64,000 nucleotides of DNA. Source: Promethearchaeota archaeon (GTDB lineage Archaea; Asgardarchaeota; Lokiarchaeia; Sigynarchaeales; SOKP01). This document shows positions 17,279 to 24,994 of the stretch, piece after piece. The translations under genes and the position numbers were made by a program. The stretch covers positions 1 to 64,000 of the forward strand of contig DAOUUT010000001.1 of NCBI GenBank assembly GCA_030668025.1. The letters run 5' to 3'. Every line of letters starts with the position of its first letter. Positions within the stretch are counted from its first letter, which is position 1. The notes beneath the pieces are model-generated. The model saw only the letters and a list, made by a program, of their open reading frames with translations. It had not been told where the DNA came from and searched no databases.

Positions 17279-18278
17279 TCAAATCTTTCTCCCATTTATC
17301 AAAATTAATTAAATCAATAAGCTTTTTCTTAATTTCTTTTGCACCCTGAGTTAATGGGTCTTTTGTAAAAATATAATACTCTAAATGAGTTATTAGACAA
17401 CCATACAGATTATTATACATTTCTTTAAATGTCTTTCCTGCGGCCACTATATTTAATTCTTCATTTATAACAAAGAACGCATTAGCTTTAAATTCTAAAG
17501 CTAAATTAAGATTTTCTTTAAATTCTAAATCTTTTAAATTATGTAATGAAATTGCATCCACTAATTCAAGTTTGCTAACATTTTCTAATCTATTTTTAAT
17601 AGGATCATATAAGCCACTAATTTTAATGATTTTTTTGTAATAACTTATATATCTTTCTTCTTCTACTTCAAGAAATTTATATTTTATCGAGATTCCATGA
17701 ATATCTCTTATTTTAAAATATATCTCGCCTTCACCATGTACTATAGTGAGTGCTCCAATAAACTCCTCCTCTCTTTTTATAACATCCAATTCTTTCCATT
17801 TACTTAAAGTTTTCCTATACTTTTTTTTAGCAACAAAAATTGTAGCAAATGTTTCTTTTCGTGATTTTCTCAATTGAATTGAAAATGAACCAGGATGTTT
17901 TGAGATAGATTGAAGATTGTTAAAAAGTCTATGTCTTCTTACATTATTTGTAATTATACCTTTTAGAGCCTTATAATTATCCCCATTTCGATCCTCATCT
18001 AATAATTTAGGTATTTCTAAAAGTTTTTCTACAACATTATCAATTAAAGAAGCTCCAAATGTGGGTGTTTGCGCTTGTGGTTTTAAAGAAAAAATCTGTG
18101 AACCTTCGCTTCTCTCTATTATTAACAATTGAAATTGTTCGCTTCCTGCTTTTGGATAAATTTCCTTTCCAATAAGTTCTATTGAATCTTGTATTTTTGA
18201 GGTATATTTAATAAAATCTTTGATAGAAACAAATCCCATCTTTAATAATGCTTTATCAAATACTAAATTTAGCTCCAT
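17265..18278 (-). CDS. Large partner of HicA-like toxin, putative antitoxin
   Basis: A 337-residue soluble protein upstream of and overlapping the HicA-like gene. Most of it is not recognised. The C-terminal 75 residues (LNIVAAGKTFKEMYNNLYGC, ending WEKDLNDYL) resemble a HicB-type antitoxin body. The N-terminal 260 residues are much larger than a normal antitoxin and contain many beta-strands and basic segments (FSIQLRKSRKETF). It may combine toxin neutralisation with sensing or DNA binding. Confidence 0.6.
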   Translation of the reverse strand: MELNLVFDKALLKMGFVSIKDFIKYTSKIQDSIELIGKEIYPKAGSEQFQLLIIERSEGSQIFSLKPQAQTPTFGASLIDNVVEKLLEIPKLLDEDRNGDNYKALKGIITNNVRRHRLFNNLQSISKHPGSFSIQLRKSRKETFATIFVAKKKYRKTLSKWKELDVIKREEEFIGALTIVHGEGEIYFKIRDIHGISIKYKFLEVEEERYISYYKKIIKISGLYDPIKNRLENVSKLELVDAISLHNLKDLEFKENLNLALEFKANAFFVINEELNIVAAGKTFKEMYNNLYGCLITHLEYYIFTKDPLTQGAKEIKKKLIDLINFDKWEKDLNDYL

Positions 18279-18458
18279 ATTTAAGAAAATGATAATTAAT
18301 TTATTTTATGATTTAATATCAAGATATTATTATCCTTCAGATTTATTAGTAAAGAGCTAATAAAATAAGTTATTTATAGTTTATTAGCATTATAAGTTTT
18401 ATTTAAATTTATTTTATTTTTAATCAAATTATTAGAGTATTGTTTCTATTTTATTTAC

Positions 18459-18623
18459 ATGAAAGTTAAAGATTTAATTGAAAAATTGCAAAAATGTGAG
18501 CTAGAAGCAGTAATCCAGTATAAACATGATTTAAACTCCAAAGAAGTATTTCTGGGAGCAGAAGTACATCAACTTACTGAGAATCGAGTAATAATGCTAA
18601 TCATAAAACCAGATGATTTCTAA
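18459..18623 (+). CDS. Small phage-type hypothetical protein (54 aa)
   Basis: ATG 18459 opens a 54-residue frame beginning MKVKDLIEKLQKCELEAVIQ and ending in TAA 18621-18623. This start and length resemble small phage/plasmid proteins of the MKVKDLIExL type whose role is unknown. It stands alone between the toxin module (divergent) and the convergent 18620-18811 gene, overlapping the latter's stop by 4 bp. Confidence 0.6.
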   Translation: MKVKDLIEKLQKCELEAVIQYKHDLNSKEVFLGAEVHQLTENRVIMLIIKPDDF

Positions 18624-18811
18624 TCTAATATCCTATTATTATTTCTTTCTTTTTTTTTTATTTTTCTCCTGACGCAATATATTTTTTCAGGATTTTCGCT
18701 ATTACCGTCTTTAGTCCCTATCAGCTCAAAGCCAAGTTTATTAAAAAATTCCTTTGCTATTAAAAATTCCTCAGCAATAACTATTGTGGTGCAGGTCTCC
18801 ATTGACATCAT
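18620..18811 (-). CDS. Small hypothetical protein (63 aa)
   Basis: Contains TIVIAEEFLIAKEFFNKLGFELIG followed by a basic tail (VRRKIKKKERNNNR). I do not recognise it. ATG 18811, 18808 and 18802 are all possible starts. The element-specific promoter motif (GACAAACATTTAAATA on the minus strand, 18851-18836) ends 24 nt upstream of ATG 18811, suggesting a leaderless transcript. Confidence 0.55.
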   Translation of the reverse strand: MMSMETCTTIVIAEEFLIAKEFFNKLGFELIGTKDGNSENPEKIYCVRRKIKKKERNNNRILD

Positions 18812-18835
18812 CAATTAAATTAAGGGATAAGTAAA

Positions 18836-18851
18836 TATTTAAATGTTTGTC
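18836..18851 (-). promoter_or_regulatory. Element promoter motif copy 1
   Basis: GACAAACATTTAAATA on the minus strand, one of four copies of a 16-bp motif with an archaeal TATA-like core (TTAAATA); it lies 24 nt before the small gene at 18811. Confidence 0.5.
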
Positions 18852-19013
18852 AAAAAATAGACAAAACCTATTGAAAAAGTTAAAATCTTGAACGATTTTT
18901 TGATGTTGGATACAATTTATCGTCAGTTTTTAATTTCCCAGTAAATATTATTTTCTTCTAATTTAGAAGCATCCAAAACAGTTTTTAATTGATTATAATA
19001 GTATTTGGATATA

Positions 19014-19029
19014 TACAAATATTTAAATA
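19014..19029 (+). promoter_or_regulatory. Element promoter motif copy 2
   Basis: TACAAATATTTAAATA, 22 nt before ATG 19052. It would drive the long plus-strand early gene run starting there; the spacing fits leaderless transcription. Confidence 0.55.
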
Positions 19030-19051
19030 TGAGAATTGTTTCTTCTTTATT

Positions 19052-19213
19052 ATGCCTGAATATAATTTTACAGAAGAAGAATTAAAAAACAACAAAGAAA
19101 GCATAATAAGCGCGGTAAAGCTTACAATCTTTAGTTATGAAGAAGAACGAGACAAAATAAACAAGGAATTAAAAAGGGCAAGAACCTACTTAAAGAAAAT
19201 AAAGGGGGCGTAA
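19052..19213 (+). CDS. Small hypothetical protein (53 aa), first gene of early run
   Basis: Begins MPEYNFTEEELKNNKESIIS and is a charged helical protein ending in KRARTYLKKIKGA, probably a coiled-coil hairpin. An upstream in-frame ATA-rich extension exists, but ATG 19052 lies 22 nt after the TATA-like motif and is the natural leaderless start. Function unknown. Confidence 0.6.
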   Translation: MPEYNFTEEELKNNKESIISAVKLTIFSYEEERDKINKELKRARTYLKKIKGA

Positions 19214-19219
19214 AAAAAA

Positions 19220-19501
19220 GTGGTAAAAAAAATGCTTGAAGGTCAAGGAAAAAGGTTGTTAATAGATTTTGCTGAATATCCTAATCCAAATTTTAAAGCT
19301 CTTACTTATTTAGCTGCCAGCAAAAAGGCTGAAACTTTATATTTAGTTCACCAAGACTCTGAAGGAGAGGAAGAGTGCTACGAATTAGCGACTTCAGCAG
19401 AAGAACTAACCGCAATTAGGGATCTTTTAATTAATGTGGTTAGTAAAATCGAAAAGAGTTACGGGTTAGAACAATCGGTTAAAATATTGGAGGGAAATTA
19501 A
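19220..19501 (+). CDS. Hypothetical protein (93 aa)
   Basis: Soluble alpha/beta protein (RLLIDFAEYPNPNFKALTYL, then TLYLVHQDSEGEEECYELAT). Not recognised. GTG 19220 follows GGGGGCG (19204-19210); ATG 19232 is an alternative. It lies 6 bp after the previous stop and 1 bp before the next ATG, within one transcription unit. Confidence 0.62.
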   Translation: MVKKMLEGQGKRLLIDFAEYPNPNFKALTYLAASKKAETLYLVHQDSEGEEECYELATSAEELTAIRDLLINVVSKIEKSYGLEQSVKILEGN

Positions 19502-19502
19502 A

Positions 19503-19670
19503 ATGTCTCATAAAACTGCGGAAGGAAAAAATTTATGTTCGGTTTGGTATTGTAAAAACGAAGGTGTCCACTACCATCATCGTGGCGGCTGCGGTATAGT
19601 GTTCTGCGACGAACACGAAGCCCAGGATAAAAATCCCAATGTCCCTATTGTTGAATTGGAGGGGGAATAG
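19503..19670 (+). CDS. Small zinc-binding-type protein (55 aa)
   Basis: ATG 19503 to TAG 19668-19670. Contains LCSVWYC, a VHYHH patch and CGIVFCDEH, so Cys and His residues could form a zinc site. Function unknown. It is the first of a large set of small Cys-pair proteins in this element. Confidence 0.6.
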   Translation: MSHKTAEGKNLCSVWYCKNEGVHYHHRGGCGIVFCDEHEAQDKNPNVPIVELEGE

Positions 19671-19675
19671 AAGAT

Positions 19676-19813
19676 ATGTATAGATATAAAAAAAGGCTAT
19701 GGACCTGCGAAGAGTGTGGTGCTAAGACTGAATTCCTCGGACTTAAAGAGGGTAAATATGTTTGTGGCGAATGTTCAAACAAATCGAACGATCGGAGGGA
19801 TAAAAAACAATGA
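19676..19813 (+). CDS. Small zinc-ribbon protein (45 aa)
   Basis: ATG 19676; two CxxC pairs (TCEECG and VCGECS) make a classic zinc ribbon with a basic tail. The stop overlaps the ATG of the Toprim gene as ATGA (19810-19813), so it is translationally coupled and may be a partner or processivity accessory of that protein. Confidence 0.65.
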   Translation: MYRYKKRLWTCEECGAKTEFLGLKEGKYVCGECSNKSNDRRDKKQ

Positions 19814-21237
19814 ACATAGATGAAATAAAGAAGTTAGTTAAACAATCTCCTAAATTCAAGCGAGTAAACGATGTTTTAGCTTTAACTCCTGTAAACGATC
19901 CTTTTTATATTCAAAAAAATCAAATAGAAAAAGCAGAATGGTTTGCAGAGGTATGGAAAAGAGAAGAGGCGATCTCAGACTGGGAAAATGGGTTAATTCA
20001 CCCAAGAGGTTTGCATTATCAGATTTTAGGCAAAGGTGATTCTTTCACACTTAAAATAGGGGGGAAAGATAAAAAGATTACTTATGAAAATACTGAACAA
20101 TGTTGGAATTTCTTAGAAATGGGCGCAAAATATTCAAGATTATTAGGTTTAGTGCCCTATGAGAGGATTAAAGACGAGCAAAACCCCGATCCTATTGGAA
20201 ATCCGATTTTTAACGAACATAACGAATTTGAAGTAATGGAAATGCAGATTAATAATGATGTATTAGATATACAATTACCATCTTTGATATATGATGATAC
20301 AGAGAGCCTTATAGAAGCCAGGATTAATAAAATAATCGAAGTATTATTTAAGGACGTTAGTTATTCTTCGAGAACCGAGCAACCGAATTATCTTGAGATT
20401 TGGGCGGAGAAAAGCGGTGTTATACCTATGAGCATTGCGAGAGAGTTTAATGCAGAAGTTAAACCCGCAGGTGGTGGGGAGTTTTCAGTTGATATGTGCT
20501 TTAAAGCAATAGAAAAGGCTAAGAAATTAGATAGGGATTTACATATCTTCGTACTAAGTGATTTTGATCCTAAAGGAATGGATATGCCTAAAAGTGTTGC
20601 CCGAAAAGTGGAATTTATAGCAAACCAATTAGAAGCAACTGCTTTTGTTCATCATGTGGCTTTAACAAAAGAGCAATGTATTAAATATTCTCTCCCAACC
20701 GTTCCAGCTAAGGTTCCTAAAGGGGATGGTACGGGTTATTTAACCCATATAGAGATTTTTAAGAAATTTGCAGGACAAGATCCCACAGAACTAAATTCAT
20801 TTCAAGCAAGAGAGCCTGAAATATATAAGGATACAATAAGAAAGGCTATTGAACCATATTACGATAAGGAATTGGAGAATAAATTTAGAGAAGAACGAAA
20901 AAGATTAGAAGAGAGTGTTCGGGAAAAATTAAAGGCTAAATTTGAGGTATTAAGAGAGGATTTAGATAAAATTCGGGAAATAATCAACAATCGTTTTGAT
21001 AAACTAAATAAGGTGTTAGAACCAATAATAGAAAAGAAATATGGTAAATTAGACTTAGATAAACATATTAAAGCGTATGAGGAACTAATAAATTTTGAGG
21101 TAAGTGAGATTATAGAAGATGAAAGTTTTGAGTTTCCCAATGTAATCGTGGAATCACCTAAAAACGCATTATTGGATACACGCAGAAGCTATTTAGAGCA
21201 ATTAGCTAAGTATAAAGAATTTGATATGAGAGAATAA
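19810..21237 (+). CDS. Toprim-domain protein related to topoisomerase VI subunit A/Spo11
   Basis: 475 residues. The Toprim acidic residues are visible: the Glu in LEIWAEKSGV (about 200) and the Asp pair in FVLSDFDPKGMDMPKS (251, 253). Upstream, HPRGLHYQILG (Tyr70) resembles the RxxxYR position of Spo11-like and phage Toprim proteins and could be the DNA-cleaving tyrosine. The C-terminal half has a long charged coiled coil (residues 350-440). No topoisomerase VI-B gene is in the element, similar to stand-alone A subunits (Mini-A) of mobile elements. It probably acts in replication or DNA cleavage; the exact reaction is inferred. Confidence 0.7.
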   Translation: MNIDEIKKLVKQSPKFKRVNDVLALTPVNDPFYIQKNQIEKAEWFAEVWKREEAISDWENGLIHPRGLHYQILGKGDSFTLKIGGKDKKITYENTEQCWNFLEMGAKYSRLLGLVPYERIKDEQNPDPIGNPIFNEHNEFEVMEMQINNDVLDIQLPSLIYDDTESLIEARINKIIEVLFKDVSYSSRTEQPNYLEIWAEKSGVIPMSIAREFNAEVKPAGGGEFSVDMCFKAIEKAKKLDRDLHIFVLSDFDPKGMDMPKSVARKVEFIANQLEATAFVHHVALTKEQCIKYSLPTVPAKVPKGDGTGYLTHIEIFKKFAGQDPTELNSFQAREPEIYKDTIRKAIEPYYDKELENKFREERKRLEESVREKLKAKFEVLREDLDKIREIINNRFDKLNKVLEPIIEKKYGKLDLDKHIKAYEELINFEVSEIIEDESFEFPNVIVESPKNALLDTRRSYLEQLAKYKEFDMRE

Positions 21238-21373
21238 GAAGGTTTTTTTGAAGTGACCGTCTAAATGATCGGTTAAGTGATCGTCATAAAACACATCTAC
21301 AAGCGATTTTAAAAAATATAAAAAAATCAGAAAATTATTAAAAAATTATAGAAAAAAAATATGTTTTGATATG

Positions 21374-21389
21374 TACAAACACTTAAATA
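21374..21389 (+). promoter_or_regulatory. Element promoter motif copy 3
   Basis: TACAAACACTTAAATA, 17 nt before ATG 21406, which also has a GAGGTAAT ribosome site. Same 16-bp motif as at 19014 and 24036. Confidence 0.5.
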
Positions 21390-21405
21390 ACGAGGTAATA
21401 CTAAT

Positions 21406-21717
21406 ATGCTTATGAGTTTGAAAGATATTAAAAATAGAATTTTACGAATCGCAAAAATTAAGGACCCTGTAAAATGTCAACGGGACTTAATAGCATTTGC
21501 TAAAGAACTTAAAAAACCGAGAATTGAACCGAGAACGACAGGAAATTACACGTATTTTTACGAGATGGAACTTTTTTATAATCCTGAAGTGAAAGGTAAA
21601 AGAGAAAGAGTAAAAGAAAATATTGGTCGGATTAAAAAAGAAGAATATCAAGCAAATCCGGATAAATTTAAATCAATGTCAAAATCAGAATTAAAAAAAT
21701 ACTTGGAACAATATTAA
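21406..21717 (+). CDS. Hypothetical protein (103 aa)
   Basis: Basic soluble protein (KDIKNRILRIAKIKDPVKCQ; C-terminus MSKSELKKYLEQY). Not recognised; could bind nucleic acid. ATG 21406 is preceded by GAGGT; ATG 21412 is also in frame. It is preceded by a 168-bp gap holding the promoter motif and three TGATCG-like words near 21268-21284. Confidence 0.6.
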   Translation: MLMSLKDIKNRILRIAKIKDPVKCQRDLIAFAKELKKPRIEPRTTGNYTYFYEMELFYNPEVKGKRERVKENIGRIKKEEYQANPDKFKSMSKSELKKYLEQY

Positions 21718-21746
21718 AATTAAAAAAAAGGAAGTGAGTGGATTAG

Positions 21747-22166
21747 ATGGGTAAAAAACAAATCGAATTTGATATAAAATTTAAGGATTTTACTTTTAAT
21801 GACGAAGTCCTAATGAAAGGTACGTTTAAACCAACTTCAGAATTTGTAAAGATGCAGTTCCAATATTTTATCGATATTTTAAGTTATAATTTAATAAATA
21901 TTAGAGAGCGGAAAATTAAGTTTCATTTTAGACTAATTATGAGACCTGATATGGGGGAAATCAATTTCAATGGAGAATGTCTATTAGAATCACCACAGCA
22001 AAATAAAATTAATTTTGTAATTAAAACAATTCCCAAACCATTAAGAATTTTTATGGATAAGTTTATTTTGAAAAATTCTTATTATCATGCTGAAAAATTT
22101 GCAAGACAAGAAGGGTTTATTTTTCCTCCGGCTCAAGAAATATTAAGAGGGCTTGGAATAAAATAA
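21747..22166 (+). CDS. Hypothetical protein (139 aa)
   Basis: Beta-rich N-terminus (IEFDIKFKDFTFNDEVLMKG) and a C-terminal helical segment. Not recognised. GGAAGTGAG upstream supports ATG 21747. The last gene before the first non-coding gap and the divergent secreted protein. Confidence 0.6.
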   Translation: MGKKQIEFDIKFKDFTFNDEVLMKGTFKPTSEFVKMQFQYFIDILSYNLINIRERKIKFHFRLIMRPDMGEINFNGECLLESPQQNKINFVIKTIPKPLRIFMDKFILKNSYYHAEKFARQEGFIFPPAQEILRGLGIK

Positions 22167-22408
22167 AAAGGATTAAAATAATAACGATTGTGTATTTTCC
22201 AAGCTCAAGAAAAAGTTTGTATAAAGTTTATTGAGTATAATTGAATGATAATTATTCTACACAGACTCTAATAGAAAGATCCTTTATTGATGTTATAAGA
22301 AATAATATCTTTTGTTATACCTTGTTGGGATATACTCCGACACATAGCTGTTATTTAACCGTTCCTTACTCATAAATATAATTTGATGTAAATATAAAAT
22401 AAAAAAAA

Positions 22409-23335
22409 TTATTTAGATTTGAATTTCTTAATCAAAAGAAATATTGTAGATATCGATGCAAATCCTAATATAAGTAGAGAATATCCAGGAATTAACGAAG
22501 GGGTGGTAGTTTCCTCTACCACTTCCATTAATGAAAAACTATAAGAGGTTAAACTATAGAAGAGGTATTTCCCCGATCCTTGTCCTAAACCAGATGTAGT
22601 AATAATATCGGTACCAGAATAACTCAATAGATTATGAGATCCATCTAATTCATCCCCTACTAAATAATATGTAGAATAGAGCTGATTAATGTGACAATAA
22701 TACATGGCGCCTAAACCCGAGTAATCAAAATGAGATCCATCATACCCTGTTTGATACTCTTTTCCTGATTCCAAATCTATAATCACCGCAAATATTGGAT
22801 CTTTGATAAAATCCCAATGACTTGACGTCATCTCAGTGTCTAAGGGCATAATAGGAACTTTAAGAAATCCAATTCCAGAAAATCCTACTGAACCGTATTC
22901 CGCATTACACCAAATTGTAAGATTATATAATCCTGTTGTCGTTGGGTTTAAATATAAAATAAGTCTCCCTCGAGGTTCAGTCATAGCAATAAAATATTCA
23001 TCTACACTTGTACTAATCGCAGAATGGAAATGGATATTAGTATCGTCCATTGAGATATAACCCCCTACAAGATAGAAAATATAATGGTTATCTTTCTCTA
23101 AATTTACTTGATGATAAAAATAGTTATCTCCTGAAAGTGAAATATACCCATCTGAAGTGATGCATACCGTATCAACGACAAACGTAAAAGGATCAAAAGG
23201 ATCCGTTCTTAATTCGTATTGACCTACATCAGCTCTTACCGGAATAAATGTAAACAATCCTGCAAAAACGGGAAGGATGAATAAAAGGATCAATATTATA
23301 GTCTTATTTTTTTTCAAGTTTATTTTGCTTTCCAT
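22409..23335 (-). CDS. Secreted surface protein with archaeosortase-type C-terminal sorting signal
   Basis: A 308-residue protein with an N-terminal signal peptide (hydrophobic core IILILLFILPVFAGLFTF, cleavage near PVRA-D). The extracellular domain is beta-rich. The C-terminus has SLIPGYSLLILGFASISTIF followed by LLIKKFKSK. The IPGY motif, membrane helix and basic tail form the tripartite signal that archaeosortases process in Asgard archaea; the host enzyme is at 1995-3077. It is the only minus-strand gene in the early half apart from small regulators, so it is likely separately controlled. Its function could be superinfection exclusion or cell-surface modification, which is speculation. 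Confidence 0.75.
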   Translation of the reverse strand: MESKINLKKNKTIILILLFILPVFAGLFTFIPVRADVGQYELRTDPFDPFTFVVDTVCITSDGYISLSGDNYFYHQVNLEKDNHYIFYLVGGYISMDDTNIHFHSAISTSVDEYFIAMTEPRGRLILYLNPTTTGLYNLTIWCNAEYGSVGFSGIGFLKVPIMPLDTEMTSSHWDFIKDPIFAVIIDLESGKEYQTGYDGSHFDYSGLGAMYYCHINQLYSTYYLVGDELDGSHNLLSYSGTDIITTSGLGQGSGKYLFYSLTSYSFSLMEVVEETTTPSLIPGYSLLILGFASISTIFLLIKKFKSK

Positions 23336-23641
23336 TTTGAATCATTTTTTTTTAGATTTTTGAAAATTATAATAATATAATTACTCCGACAAAAAATATA
23401 AGCATTTATTTTTATTTTCAATCACCCCTCTCTGTCTCCATAGAACGCCATTCCCTACGTCTGGTTTTCTGATTTAGTAAATATTTAAATTAAGACAAAT
23501 CTAATATTACTCAATACCAAAATCATTGAGTTCAAGGCTTTTGTGTGTACAATTTGAACACACAAAACTTTCATAAATCAGAAAACTAATACAATTCGCA
23601 CTTTATAAAGATCTGAAATTTATATAGTATAAAAGTAATTG
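23336..23641. other. Divergent intergenic region with nested inverted repeats
   Basis: 306 bp between divergent genes. It holds the multi-stem structure at 23464-23586 (separate entry), a TTTAAAT box at 23484-23490 for the minus-strand secreted protein gene, and a TATA-like TTTATATA around 23619-23626 that would serve the plus-strand small gene at 23642. No protein-coding frame is supported inside it. Confidence 0.5.
23464..23586. repeat. Nested three-stem inverted-repeat structure
   Basis: Outer arms GTTTTCTGATTTA (23464-23476) and TAAATCAGAAAAC (23574-23586) are a perfect 13-bp inverted repeat. Inside are two further perfect hairpins: ACTCAAT (23509-23515)/ATTGAGT (23525-23531) with a 9-nt loop, and TTTTGTGTGT (23539-23548)/ACACACAAAA (23558-23567) with a 9-nt loop. 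The whole can fold as a three-way junction in RNA or extrude as a cruciform. A role as replication origin, structured RNA or resolution site is inferred from architecture only. Confidence 0.65.
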
Positions 23642-23803
23642 GTGTATAAAATTAAATTAGAAATTCAGAAAAAGAAGAAGAATCCTATTATCACATTCTT
23701 AATTGAAATATTTACTGAAAATGAAAAACCGTTAGATGAAATCGAAGGTTATCTTAAAGGATTGAAAATTCCATTTGAAATCACAAAATTGAAGAATTAT
23801 TAG
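23642..23803 (+). CDS. Small hypothetical protein (53 aa)
   Basis: Frame from GTG 23642 (TTG 23639 also possible) to TAG 23803, giving a basic amphipathic protein (KIKLEIQKKKKNPIITFLIE, then DEIEGYLKGLKIPFEITKLK). A TATA-like box lies about 20 nt upstream, so it could be leaderless. Its 3' end overlaps the convergent AbrB-like gene by 23 bp, which lowers confidence. Confidence 0.5.
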   Translation: MYKIKLEIQKKKKNPIITFLIEIFTENEKPLDEIEGYLKGLKIPFEITKLKNY

Positions 23804-23969
23804 ATTGATTTTTTTTTTTAAAAGGTTTTAGAATTACTTTATACATTATTTCAGGATCAACTTCACCAGATTTTATATAATCGTTTGGAATAGTAAAAAC
23901 ATAATATTTTCCATGTTTAGCTGGAGATCTGGTAAATGAGATTTGGGTAGGGCGTTCTTCTTCACTCAT
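23781..23969 (-). CDS. AbrB-like DNA-binding protein, copy A
   Basis: A 62-residue protein with ISFTRSPAKHGKYYVFTIPN followed by EVDPEIMYKVILKPFKKK, the swapped-hairpin AbrB/SpoVT pattern. It is clearly paralogous to the protein encoded divergently at 24100-24318 (shared ISF-PAKHG-IPN-VxLKP-KKK). AbrB proteins are transcription regulators; this one probably binds the 130-bp spacer between the two genes. Confidence 0.72.
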   Translation of the reverse strand: MSEEERPTQISFTRSPAKHGKYYVFTIPNDYIKSGEVDPEIMYKVILKPFKKKNQSNNSSIL

Positions 23970-24035
23970 GTAAATAATATAACTTTTTTTTGTATAAAAC
24001 TCTTCTTAATCCATGTATGAAAAATAGATAAAAAA

Positions 24036-24051
24036 TACATAGATTTAAATA
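24036..24051 (+). promoter_or_regulatory. Element promoter motif copy 4 and ATACAT repeats
   Basis: TACATAGATTTAAATA, the fourth copy of the shared motif, 48 nt before ATG 24100. The following 50 bp closely resemble the sequence after copy 2 and include repeated (T)ATACATA words (near 24036, 24075, 24087) that could be AbrB-like operators. Confidence 0.45.
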
Positions 24052-24099
24052 TGAAAATGTTTTTCTCCTTATTATACATAAATTATACATAGAAAATAC

Positions 24100-24318
24100 A
24101 TGCATAAAAAAATGATTGAAATGAGAGAAATAAGTTTTATTGGAACCCCTGCTAAACACGGCGTTTATTTTATTTTTCAAATCCCAAATAAACTAATTAA
24201 AAAGGGTTTAATAAATCCTGATTCAACTTTTCATGTCGTCTTAAAACCAATAAAAAAGAAGCACGAAAAGAACAGTAATAATCAAGACAAAATAGAATTT
24301 CCGGAGGAGATCCTTTAA
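24100..24318 (+). CDS. AbrB-like DNA-binding protein, copy B
   Basis: 72 residues: REISFIGTPAKHGVYFIFQI, PNKLIKKGLINPDSTFHVVL, then KPIKKK. Same AbrB-type hairpin as the divergent paralogue at 23781-23969. Start ATG 24100; ATG 24112 and 24121 are alternatives. It heads the second plus-strand run; the next gene begins immediately at 24319. Confidence 0.72.
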   Translation: MHKKMIEMREISFIGTPAKHGVYFIFQIPNKLIKKGLINPDSTFHVVLKPIKKKHEKNSNNQDKIEFPEEIL

Positions 24319-24993
24319 ATGTTATCTCAAGGCGTTTGGAGTGAAGAACTCAATCAATGGGTAAGATCCGACAAGAATGAATGTTGCGTTTGCGAAAATA
24401 GATATAGTACATCCCCCGAACTTTTTTTGGTTAAATTAACTGAAGGGAAAGATAGAATCTATTGCAACGTGTGTCTTGGCGAAGGTCCCTTATCAGAAGG
24501 TATTAACAAGATAGAATCTATTACGAAGGTTGGATTGACATTTATTAAAGTTCTACCTCAAGATTTAGAATCCTTGAACGCAATCAAAAAGACATTAGAA
24601 AAGATCTCTCTTTCTAAACAAGGTAGTAATGCGTGGAAAGACTCAGATTATTCCGAAATAATCTGTTTTGCTACTAATTTAGTACATTCTCGTTTTGAGG
24701 AGAAGCATGGGCTTAACATGTATAAAGTGTTAAAGGATACGAAAAACGCTCAAATGGAATCCAATACGCCTGAACATTTAGAAATTGATCTCTGGACCGA
24801 CAAACTCGAACGATTTAGAACTGAATTTTCCTCTATGAACGATGTAAAATTTGATGGTTCAGACGTCATAGAACAGCAAGGGGTTGATAAGCGGTATTCT
24901 CTTCTCTATCGTAATTTTGGCGGAGAATTAAAATTTCCAGAGCAAGGCTATTACCAGTTAAAAAACGTATTCAGGAATTTGGAGGGTAAATAA
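24319..24993 (+). CDS. Hypothetical protein with N-terminal zinc ribbon (224 aa)
   Basis: Two Cys pairs, ECCVCENRY and IYCNVCLGEG, form an N-terminal zinc ribbon (residues 20-55); the remaining 170 residues are helical and unrecognised. GGAGGAGA at 24302-24309 supports ATG 24319. Probably a nucleic-acid-associated early protein; no catalytic motif is seen. Confidence 0.65.
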   Translation: MLSQGVWSEELNQWVRSDKNECCVCENRYSTSPELFLVKLTEGKDRIYCNVCLGEGPLSEGINKIESITKVGLTFIKVLPQDLESLNAIKKTLEKISLSKQGSNAWKDSDYSEIICFATNLVHSRFEEKHGLNMYKVLKDTKNAQMESNTPEHLEIDLWTDKLERFRTEFSSMNDVKFDGSDVIEQQGVDKRYSLLYRNFGGELKFPEQGYYQLKNVFRNLEGK

Positions 24994-24994
24994 A

